This document shows positions 1 to 7,840 of a DNA stretch of 17,908 nt, in pieces. This DNA is from Acephala macrosclerotiorum (lineage: Eukaryota; Ascomycota; Leotiomycetes; Helotiales; Mollisiaceae). The position numbers and the translations under genes are program-made. Numbering within the stretch: position 1 is the stretch's first letter; each line of letters starts with the position of its first letter. The notes under the pieces were generated by a model that ran no database searches, was not told the DNA's origin, and was given only the letters and a program-made list of their open reading frames with translations. Location of the stretch: assembly GCA_014904845.1 (NCBI GenBank), contig MU119815.1, positions 1 through 17,908 of the forward strand, in the 5' to 3' direction.

Positions 1-102
1 ATTATAAAAATAAAAATATATTAATAAATTATATATTATAAATATTATAAAAAAGAATATTTATAATTATATTAATAAATAATTTTTATTTTTTAATTAC
101 GA

Positions 103-180
103 TTATTAAAAAGTTTTTTAATATTATTAAAATATAAATTAATAATATATTTATATTAATAAAAAAACTTTTTTTAATTA
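103..180. repeat. Imperfect palindrome around two AAAAGTTTT-type cores
   Basis: The left arm has A5-G-T6 with its G at 113. The right arm has A7-C-T7 with its C at 168. The flanking T/A letters are roughly complementary around a centre near 141. In such A/T-only sequence much of this pairing could be accidental. The two G/C-centred cores facing each other are the only informative part. A similar core occurs where the GC-rich hairpin of island 1 was mutated (8221-8235), so this may be another decayed GC-rich hairpin. Confidence 0.3.
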
Positions 181-1300
181 AATTTAAAAAAGTTTTAATA
201 TTAAAAATTTTATTAATTTTTAATAAATATATTTTAATTTAATTTAAAAATATAAATTAATTATAATAAAAAAATTAAAATTAAATTAATATATATTAAA
301 TTAAATATTAAAAATAATAAATTAAAAAAATTTATATTATTATTATTTATTAATTAAAAATAATATTTAATTTATTTATAATAAATTTTTTTAATTTTAT
401 TAATATTTTATTTATAAATAATAAATTTTTTAATTTTTAAATTAAATATAAATTTATTTTTATAAATAAATATTAATTAAACAATAAAAAATTAAAAATT
501 AAATTTTATTTATTTATTATAATTTTATAAAAAATAAATATATTATTAAAAATATTTTAATTTTAAACATATATAATATAATAAATATTATTATTAATAT
601 AATTATTTAATAATTCGATTTTTTTAATATTTTAATTATTATATATATAAATTTATATTTTATAAATAATATAATAATTTTTTAATAATTATATAAATAT
701 AAAAAATTATAAAAAATTTAATAAATAAAATAATTAAATAAATATTATAATAAAATTAATATTTAATAAAACTTTAAAAAAGTTTTTAAATATAAATTAT
801 TTTATAATATAAATAAAAAAATCAATTAAAAAAAATAAAAAATAAAAAAAACGTAAAAAATTAAAAAAAAATACTTATTAAAAAAAAAAAAAAAAAAAAA
901 TTTTTATATTATTATTTTATAATTTATAATTATTTAATTTTTAAAATTAAAATTTTTTTTTTTTTTAATTTTAATATTTATAATTATATAATTTTTATAT
1001 TAAAATATTAACGAATTTTATATATTAATCAATTATAATAAAAAAAAATATAATAATATTTTTTTAAATAATTAAATTAAATTAATTAATTATTTATTTT
1101 AAAAATTAATATTAATTTTTATTAAATTACGTATAATTTACGTAATACGAATTATTTAATTATAAATATTAAATATTAAATTTTAATTAATTTTTTTTTT
1201 ATATTTTTTTTAAATAATAATAATTATATAATAAATATATTTTATAATTTAAAATTTTATAAAATAAAAAATAAATATTATTTAAATATTATAAATTAAA

Positions 1301-1416
1301 TTTTAATACGATAAATGAATTATTATTTTAAATTTATTATACTATTAATATTATAATTTTTTAATACGATAAATAAATTATTATTTTAAATTTATTATAA
1401 TATTAATATTATTTTA
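1301..1416. repeat. 58-bp tandem duplication, two copies
   Basis: Copy 1 is 1301-1358 and copy 2 is 1359-1416. Both begin TTTTAATACGATAAAT and share the same order of A and T for about 50 bases. They differ at one G/A position (1317) and one C/A position (1342), plus several positions at the 3' end. The shared ACG near the start of each copy is the best non-trivial match. Copy 1 keeps a G and a C that copy 2 lacks. No function is suggested. Confidence 0.75.
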
Positions 1417-1945
1417 TAAATTTTAAAATTTAATAATTTAAAAAAAATAATTAATATAAATAAATAAAAAATTATAAAAAAAATTATTCATTATAATATT
1501 ATTATAATTAATTATAATTGCTTGTTCGACATAAGGACTAATACTAACTTTTTTATATATACGTAATATCAACACTCTTTATAATGAGCGATTTTGCTCA
1601 AATTTAACCGAGGTGCCCAAATGCAGCGATTTGATTGGTCTGTTGAGAAAGTGCGCGGCACGTGACGAACACCGAAACTTCGAATGTATTACGCCTACAA
1701 CTACAATCTATCAATTAATCCAAATTTTATAAGACTTATAAACAAGTTGAAACTCAATTAAATACTACCAGATTCCAAGTTTCAAGCGATTCTATTAATC
1801 CGTTGTTGCGCAAATCAATAGAATATAGTCGCACTCAGCAAAAATCGCGACTGCAAAACTCTTCTAAGTGCGTTTCTGCCTTAGGCATCAAAATGCTAAC
1901 ACACCACTTATTAACTCTATAGCTGCGCAGCTTTTAAGGGAAATT

Positions 1946-1964
1946 CTAGGGGGTCTCCCCCTAG
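1946..1964. repeat. Perfect 8-bp hairpin, CTAGGGGG / CCCCCTAG
   Basis: The arms at 1946-1953 and 1957-1964 are exact reverse complements around a TCT loop. No U-run follows, so a bacterial-type terminator reading is not supported. It is one of several G5/C5-type hairpins in the tandem repeat of this island. The matching place in the mutated copy (8218-8235) is an A5-G-T9 tract. Confidence 0.8.
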
Positions 1965-2154
1965 TAAATATAATCGTAATAACTATTTATAATCAATTGA
2001 ATCAATCGTAGGAACTCAATATAAGAAACGGGGGTCCCAGGGGGTGTCCCTCTGGAGTGCTCTTTTAGTGTGAGGCTCTGCCGGAAGTGCGTTTCTGCCT
2101 AAGGCACCAAGGCACTTAAATGCTGAAATACTTGCGCAGCTCTCAAGGGGGGTC

Positions 2155-2173
2155 CCAGGGGGTCTCTCCCTGG
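2155..2173. repeat. Hairpin CCAGGG / CCCTGG in second tandem unit
   Basis: CCAGGG at 2155-2160 pairs with CCCTGG at 2168-2173 around a 7-base loop. It holds the same place in unit 2 as the hairpin at 1946-1964 in unit 1. The two arms differ from unit 1 but still pair, which hints that pairing, not the exact letters, persisted. That is suggestive only. Confidence 0.65.
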
Positions 2174-2470
2174 AATTATATGCTAAGTAAATTAATCTAA
2201 ATTGATTGAATCGATCGTAGCAATTCAATATAAGAAACGGGGGTCCCAAGGGGTGTCTTCCTGGTAATATGAGACTCCGCAGAAAGTGTGTTTTTGCCTT
2301 AGGCACTAAAAAGCTTATCAGCTTATCGGCTTCACCGCCCGGCAGAATCTCAAACTACTACTCCACTTTAATAACTATGCCAATTTCAAATGCTTATAAA
2401 ACGCTCAAATTAAGAGCTTTTAATTTGAAACTTGAAATAAGAATAGATTACTAAAATCGAAGACTTTGTA

Positions 2471-2507
2471 GCTCCCCGCAGAGGCGCCCCTGCGAGGCCT
2501 GCGGAGC
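2471..2507. repeat. GC-rich stem with two-base bulge
   Basis: GCTCC at 2471-2475 pairs with GGAGC at 2503-2507, and GCAG at 2478-2481 pairs with CTGC at 2499-2502, leaving CC at 2476-2477 bulged and a 17-base loop. In the mutated copy this region aligns base for base with 8490-8526, where it is A/T with one retained CpG (8504-8505). Together with the inverted repeat at 2522-2593 it makes the right end of the island a region of consecutive stems. Confidence 0.65.
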
Positions 2508-2521
2508 AAAATGTGCATCGA

Positions 2522-2593
2522 GTATCGAAAGAAAGAGCCCGTCCGCTATTGGCTCGCTTAGCGAGCCGCCGGACGAGTCCTTTCTTTCGGTAC
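2522..2593. repeat. Long inverted repeat at the right edge of island 1 (end module)
   Basis: The outer arms are 2522-2545 and 2570-2593. CGAAAGAAAG on the left pairs with CTTTCTTTCG on the right, and GTCCG pairs with CGGAC. The few mismatches are transition-type. Inside lies a perfect inner stem, GGCTCGC at 2551-2557 and GCGAGCC at 2561-2567, with a TTA loop. The module ends within about 20 bases of the sharp switch to A+T DNA. It recurs in inverted orientation at the left edge of island 2 (6169-6211) and in mutated form at 8543-8602. It could be the terminus of a mobile element or the repeat-family end. I cannot assign a transposon class. Confidence 0.8.
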
Positions 2594-2612
2594 GAGAGAA
2601 ACATTTTAAATT

Positions 2613-5600
2613 ATAACATTGGAAATTATATTAAAAATTAATAAAAAAAAAAATTAATAAAAATAAAATATTTAATTATATTAAACTCGTAATTAAAATT
2701 TTTAAAAATATTATAATTTAAAAAAAAACAAAAAAAAATTTAAATTTAAAAAATTATAAAAATAATTTTAATTCGAATTATTAAAAATATAATATTTATA
2801 AAAAATATATTAAAAATTAATTTTAATAATATTTAATAAAAAAAAAATTTAATTAAAGTAATTAAAAAAACGCTAATATAAATTTAATTATTAAATAAAA
2901 TTATATAATTATTAAAAACTGTTATAAATAAACGTTATTAATTTACGAAAAAAAAAAAAAAAAAAAGCAATTAAAATCGATTTAATTTAAATTAAATTGA
3001 AATTTTTTTTATAAATTTTTTACGTTTTATATTAAAAATCGCGTTATTAAATTAATACGCTATAAATTATAAAAAAAATTTTATTTTTAAAAATATTAAT
3101 TATTTAAAAATATTAAAAATTAATCGCATGACTCGAATAATTATAATTATATACAAAAGAATTATATAATAAATAAAAAATATAATTACGAATTATTTAC
3201 GTATTTTTTCAAATTATTAAAAAAATTATAAAATTAAATTTATTTTAATATATAAATCGTTATAATTAAACGTAAAAAAAAAAAAATTAAAAATAATAAA
3301 AACGAAAAAACTTTTATAAAAATATAAAAATTATAATATTATTAAAAAACGTAATTAAAAAAAAAATAATAATATAAAATTTTATTATAAATCGAATTTA
3401 AAAAAAATATTATAATTATTTTAATTTAAAAATTAATTGTATTTATATTAAATAAATTATAAAAAAACGAATTAAAATATATTCGTTTTATAATATATTT
3501 AAATTAATAATAAAATAAAATAAATATTTTCGAATATTTATTTACGTAAAAAAAAAATAATATTAATTAAATTATTGAACGAATTATACGTATATAATAT
3601 ATATTATTTAATAAATAAAAAAAATAATAATAAAATAATAAAACAAATTATTATAATATTAAAAATTTATAATTAAAAATTTTAATTAATATAAATTTTA
3701 AATTTATAATAAAAATAAAATATTAATTAAAAAAATAATAAATTAAATATTTAATAATTATTTAATAATTAATAAAAAAAAAACTATATTCGATTTTATT
3801 TATATTAATATTAAAAGAATTATAATATAAATAAATTTGATTATAAACGTAAAATCGAATTATATATTTTTATAAATTAAAATTTTAAAATATATTATAA
3901 AACGAAAAACGAAAATCGATATTAAATTAATTAATTTAAAAAATTTTACAATTTATTTTAAAAAAAAATTTAAAAAAATTAATAAAAATAAAATAATTTT
4001 TATAAAGTTTTAATAATCAATAAAAAATTACATAAAAAAAAACAATTTAAAAAAAAAAAAATTCAATAATAAAAAAAAAACTAAAAAATATAAATATAAA
4101 TTTTATAATAAATTAATATATATTAAAATAAAATTCTAATAAAAAAAAAATAATTATATTAATAAAAAAAAAATATTAAATCGCGTAATAAAAAAATAAA
4201 TTATTTTAATATTAATTATTATTATTAAAAAATATAAAAAATTAATTAATAATATTTTAATTATAAAAAATTATAATAAAATTATTAATTTATTTATTAA
4301 AATTCGAAATAAATAATATAAATTTATTTAAAAATTTATTAAAAATAAAATTTAAATAATTATAAAAAAATTTATTTAAAAAAAAATTAAAAAAATTATA
4401 ATAAATTTAATTATAATAATAATTAATTTTAATAATATTATAATATTAATTTTTAAATTTATATAAAATTTTATTAATAAAACGATAATTAAATTATTTA
4501 ATAAAATTATTTTAATAAATAAATATTTATTTAAAAAATATAATTTAATAATAATATTTAAATTAAAAAAAAATTTTAAAATCGAAAAAAAATAAAAATT
4601 TATATTATTTTTATTAATATTAAACAAAGAATTTAAAAAAATTATAATTAATAAATTTAATTATATAATTATAAATAATAAATAAATAAAATAATATTAT
4701 ATAAATAAAATTATAAAAAAAAAAACGTAATTGATTTCGTATAAATTATTATAAATATAATTAAAAAAAAATAATAAAAATAAACAAATAATAATAATAA
4801 TTTTAAATATAATAATAAAAAATTTTATAAAATTAAAAGTTTTTAAATAAATTTTATAATAAATTAAATAATAATTTTTTATAAAAAAATAAATAAAAAT
4901 TATTAATATTTTTTTTTATTATATTAATAATATTTATTAAAAAATTTCTACGTATAATAATATATATAAATAATATTATTATATTAATAAAAATTAAAAA
5001 TAATAATAAAAATAATAAACAAAAACAATTATTAAAATATTAAAAAAAAAATCGAATTTATATATTAAATTAAATAAAAACGAATTTATTATTTTTAAAA
5101 AATAAAAAAAATAAAAATTTAATAATAAAAATCAAAAATTAAACTTTATAAAATAATAAATAAATTAAATATTTAAATGTAATATTAAATAAAAAATTAA
5201 ATTTTAAAATATATATAAAAAATAAATATAATAAAATTATATTTATAATTAATTTTTTTAAACGTATTATAAAAAAAAATAAAAAAATATTAATAATTAA
5301 AAAAAAACAATTATTATTAATATAATATTATTATAATTATTATATAAAAACGAATTATAATAAAAAAAAATAAAAAAAAATAAAAAATAAAAAAAAATAA
5401 TTCGTAAAAAGTTTTTTTACACGTTTTAATATAATATTAAATAAAATAAAAAAAATAATATTTTTAATTTATAAAATAATATTAAATTCAATTTTAAATT
5501 ATAAATTAAACGTATTAAATATAAAAATATATTTAAAAAAAATTAAAAAAAATATATAATTAAATATTATTTTATATAATATAAACTTTAAAAAAACGTA

Positions 5601-6157
5601 AAAAATATATATATTAAAATTTTTTATTTTAAAAAAATATAATTAAAAATCGAAATTTAATTATTTTATTTTATAATTTTTAAAAAAAAAAAAAATAATT
5701 CGAGTTTATAAATATAAAATATTAATAAATATTTTTTTAATAAATAAAAATTTTAAAATTTAAAAAAAAAAAAATTATAATAATTATATATAAAAATCGT
5801 AATAATAAAAATTATAAAAAATATTATAAAATTTAAATTAATAATAAAATAATAATTTATATTACAAGTTTAATAATGAATATAAAAACGATTTATTATA
5901 ATATTATAATTATAATAATTAAATAAATATATTAATATAAAATATTTAATATATATAATATTTTTTTTTTAAAAAAAAAAATTTTATATAATTAAAATAT
6001 ATAATAAATAAAAATTTAAATATATTTTTATAATAATATAAAAAAATTAAATACGCGTTTATAAAATTTAATAAATTAAATTAAATATTATAAATTTAAA
6101 AAAACGATTTAATTATTAAATATAAACGCGAAAAATACATTAAAAAAAATATTTTTT
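2613..6157 (+). other. A-rich destroyed block of about 3.5 kb, probably a dead element
   Basis: There is no gene here. G and C are almost confined to CpG, and the plus strand is clearly richer in A than T over most of the block (strongest at about 3540-5400). If the mutation was transition-only, this bias equals the ancestral purine excess, which is typical of the sense strand of retrotransposon reading frames. A plus-strand ancestor is therefore my inference. A 19-base A run lies at 2948-2966. The block is bordered by the end module at 2522-2593 on the left and its inverted counterpart at 6169-6211 on the right. The 83-codon open frame at 4376-4627 on the minus strand is almost only Ile, Leu, Asn, Lys and Phe codons and is a composition artefact. 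Confidence 0.6.
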
Positions 6158-6168
6158 GCTAGTCGTTT

Positions 6169-6211
6169 TACCGAAAGACACGTGCGCTAGTAGCGCTATT
6201 AGCGAGCCAAT
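6169..6211 (-). repeat. Inverted copy of the island 1 end module
   Basis: Read on the minus strand, this segment has ATTGGCTCGCT followed 33 bases later by TCTTTCGGTA. On the plus strand of island 1 the same two words start at 2548 and 2583, 35 bases apart. The sequence between them differs but is again palindromic (GCGCTA-G-TAGCGC at 6184-6196). In both islands TCTTTCGGTA points toward the A+T block 2613-6157. Two exact words of 10-11 bases at near-equal spacing make chance unlikely. Confidence 0.7.
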
Positions 6212-6250
6212 GGCAACTTAGTCGATTGCTAGCGCTACCGGCTATTTTAG

Positions 6251-6310
6251 TCTAGTGCCAATAGCGTCAATCCAGTGCCAATAGTGTCAAAGTATTGCTA
6301 ATAGTACTAG
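6251..6310 (+). repeat. 20-bp tandem repeat, two good units and one degraded
   Basis: Units 6251-6270 and 6271-6290 match at 18 of 20 positions and both contain AGTGCCAATAG. Unit 3, 6291-6310, matches the second unit at about 11 positions, and many of its differences are transitions. The two differences between units 1 and 2 are both T/C exchanges. Confidence 0.8.
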
Positions 6311-6333
6311 TTTAAGATTAAATACTTAGATAT

Positions 6334-6383
6334 TTGAAACTTATAATCTATAGCACTTATTTAGTCTATTATAAAAGTTTCAA
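6334..6383. repeat. 9-bp inverted repeat TTGAAACTT / AAGTTTCAA
   Basis: The arms are 6334-6342 and 6375-6383 with 32 bases between them. The same 9-mer occurs in island 1 at 1777-1785 (as AAGTTTCAA) and at 2425-2433 (as TTGAAACTT), giving four exact copies, two per strand, in about 1.8 kb of GC-island DNA. Confidence 0.6.
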
Positions 6384-6560
6384 GTAAATTTATCGAGTGC
6401 GTATTGAGATATTAAATTGCAAAATTGAAAACTATTGAGTTTTGATGTTCTTCGCTAAGAAGCTAGCGATTGCGCTTTATTCGATCAATCATTGAAAATA
6501 TCGAAGGAATAGATAAGAATGAGAATTGAAAATATTAACGCTACTTGAAATTTGATCGTA

Positions 6561-6574
6561 GAATCGATCGATTC
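6561..6574. repeat. 14-bp perfect palindrome GAATCGATCGATTC
   Basis: The sequence equals its own reverse complement. Related GAATCGATCG and GAATCAATCG words occur in the island 1 tandem units (about 2208-2217 and 1999-2008), another point of similarity between islands. It could be a protein-binding site, but nothing in the context identifies one. Confidence 0.65.
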
Positions 6575-6630
6575 AAGCAAAGTTTACGCGTGTAGAAATG
6601 CCGATTAAGTATGCAAGTAGTAATTACGTT

Positions 6631-6650
6631 GCGCTGCGCTGCGCTACGCT
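6631..6650 (+). repeat. GCGCT microsatellite, four units
   Basis: Three exact GCGCT units are followed by ACGCT, at 6631-6650. It is the most CpG-dense simple repeat in the window and lies between two nearly pure A+T blocks, so the process that removed C and G from the surroundings did not act here. Confidence 0.8.
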
Positions 6651-6892
6651 GCTCGATATTGAGAGCTTAAATTGAGGCACTTAGAGGTTGAGCGACTCAA
6701 TTGATTAAGTGTGGCTGCATAAAGGCCGAGCGCAGCCGTTTGCAGCCGCCGAGAGCCGAGAGTTTTGGTGTTCTTATAGGCCTAGACTCACTTGCCAATC
6801 GATTATCATTAGGCGCCAAAGTTTTAGACATGCAATAATTGCGTAGCGCGCGCCATTAGCAAACCGCTGGTACTATTGACAACTAATTAGTA

Positions 6893-7840
6893 TATAAAAT
6901 TTTTTCTTGATATATTAAAAAAAAATTTAATAATATAATATTAAATTTTTATAAAAAGTTTAAAATTAAATTTAAAAGTTTTTATATAATATTTTAATAA
7001 AAATTAAATAAATAAAAAATATTTTAAAGTTTTTTTTATTATATTATAATTAATATAAAAATTTCGATTATTATTATACGAAATTTAAATATAATATTAA
7101 AATAACGTATATTATTGATTTTAATAAATCGATATAAAATAAAAAACATTTTTTAATATATAAATTATCGTACGAAAAAATAAATATATAATTAAATTTC
7201 AATTTTAATTATTTATTTATTATATATTTTTTTAAAAATATAAAATATAAAAATAAAACGATTATTAAAAAAAAAAAAATTTTTTTAATCGATTTTAATA
7301 ATATTAATATTATAATTAAATAATTAAAAAAAAACTAATTTTTATTAATATTTTTTTAATAAAAAACAATTTAAAATCGTAAACGTAAAACGTTAAATAA
7401 TTTAAAATAAATAAATCGCGAAATTAAATATATTAAACGAAAATTAAATAAATAAATTTTTAAAAAAAATCGTTAATATAAATATTATAAATTAAATTAA
7501 AAAAATAAAAAAATATAAAATATAAATTAATAATATTTTAATAAATTTTATTAAATTATATAAACAAATTAATTTAATTTAAAAAAATATTAAAAAAATA
7601 AAAATATAAAATATAATAAAAAAAAATTTATTATAAAATATTACGCGAATAATATTTTTTTAAAAATAATTATAAAAATATATAAAAATATAAAAATACG
7701 AAAATATTATTATTAAAACCAAAAAAATTATTATTTAATTTTTTAATTAATTAATATAATAATTAAAATAATTTAATAATTTAATTATTATTACGAATTA
7801 TAAATTTAATAATAATAATAATAAAATTAAATTTTAAATA
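6893..7840. other. A+T block between island 2 and the mutated repeat copy
   Basis: No gene is visible. G and C are sparse and mostly in CpG (7065, 7078, 7105, 7380-7395 and 7417 areas). The composition is mildly A-rich from about 7250 to 7850. It probably continues the same destroyed repeat landscape. The last part, from about 7800, may belong to the mutated repeat copy, but the alignment to island 1 left of 1611 is too weak to be sure. Confidence 0.6.

Larger units (their letters stand above)
1..1518. other. A+T-only block, RIP-type degenerate DNA
   Basis: This stretch is almost entirely A and T, with scattered CpG (for example near 100, 616, 1012, 1131 and 1310) and isolated G or C inside A/T tracts. 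Stops are dense in all frames and no gene is visible. It holds a 21-base A run ending at 900, a 14-base T run at 953-966, a palindromic stretch at 103-180 and a 58-bp tandem duplication at 1301-1416. By analogy with the demonstrably mutated repeat copy at 7841-8620, I infer this is repeat DNA destroyed by C-to-T change on both strands. The ancestral element cannot be named from what remains. Confidence 0.75.
1866..2320 (+). repeat. Tandem repeat of about 209 bp, about 2.3 units
   Basis: The phrase AAGTG(C/T)GTTT(C/T)TGCCT begins at 1866, 2085 and 2284. A second phrase, ending AATATAAGAAACGGGGGTCCC, occurs at about 2017-2037 and 2226-2246, exactly 209 bases apart. A GC-rich hairpin follows GCGCAGCT in units 1 and 2. 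Each unit start carries a small palindrome TGCCT-n-AGGCA (1877-1887, 2096-2106, 2295-2305). Units are 219 and 199 bp from start to start, so they carry small indels. The mutated copy at 7841-8620 passes from the position matching 1960 directly to the position matching 2170, so it has one unit fewer. Confidence 0.8.
1519..2612 (+). repeat. GC island 1: unmutated copy of a repeat family, non-coding
   Basis: Base composition changes abruptly here from nearly pure A+T to ordinary composition, and changes back at about 2600-2612. The segment from about 1611 onward aligns colinearly with 7841-8620, so it is a repeat family and not unique sequence. Blocks 1756-1863 with 8021-8128 and 2411-2520 with 8430-8539 align without gaps, and nearly all differences are C-to-T or G-to-A towards the second copy. 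The island contains a roughly 209-bp tandem repeat, several GC-rich hairpins and a long inverted repeat near its right end. Short open frames inside it (2016-2306 minus, 2269-2454 plus, 2410-2604 minus) run through tandem repeats and hairpins and resemble no protein I know. Its class (LTR, MITE or other non-autonomous element) is undecided. Confidence 0.8.
6437..6775 (+). repeat. Dispersed 16-bp direct repeat inside island 2
   Basis: GAGTTTTGATGTTCTT at 6437-6452 recurs at 6760-6775 with one G-for-A difference. The copies are 323 bases apart. The intervening DNA includes the GCGCT microsatellite and the 14-bp palindrome. It shows that island 2 is internally duplicated, but the flanks do not extend the match noticeably. 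Confidence 0.65.
6158..6892. repeat. GC island 2: repeat-rich non-coding DNA
   Basis: Ordinary base composition begins abruptly after the T run near 6157 and ends near 6892. No open frame of useful length exists. The island contains an end module shared in inverted orientation with island 1, a 20-bp tandem repeat, a GCGCT microsatellite, a 14-bp perfect palindrome, a 9-bp inverted repeat and internal direct repeats. I did not find a mutated partner for the whole island in the window. It may be a second repeat family or a diverged, rearranged relative of island 1. Shared words such as TTGAAACTT link the two islands weakly. Confidence 0.65.

Noticed and set aside
1946..1964. GC-rich hairpin as an intrinsic transcription terminator
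   Set aside because: No T run follows, the setting is eukaryotic-looking repeat DNA, and the hairpin belongs to a tandem repeat.
2016..2306. 96-codon open frame on the minus strand in island 1
   Set aside because: It runs through the 209-bp tandem repeat and G/C hairpins, its peptide simply repeats the same Pro/Arg-rich phrases, and the mutated copy shows no frame preservation.
1866..2320. CRISPR-like array
   Set aside because: There are only about 2.3 units of roughly 209 bp, with no short uniform repeats separated by unique spacers.
2269..2604. Short open frames 2269-2454 (plus) and 2410-2604 (minus)
   Set aside because: They are 61 and 64 codons, overlap on opposite strands, cover inverted repeats and resemble no protein family I recognise.
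4376..4627. 83-codon open frame on the minus strand in the A-rich block
   Set aside because: It is composed almost only of Ile, Leu, Asn, Lys and Phe, as expected of A/T-only sequence without TAA in one frame.
4963..5100. TAT-ATA-AAT-AAT at 4963-4974, which would be a mutated reverse-transcriptase YxDD core, with an AAT...AAA-ACG pattern downstream
   Set aside because: A 12-base A/T pattern of this kind is expected several times by chance per strand in this window, and spacing to the downstream pattern does not fit cleanly. Only an R/Y-coded profile search could support it.
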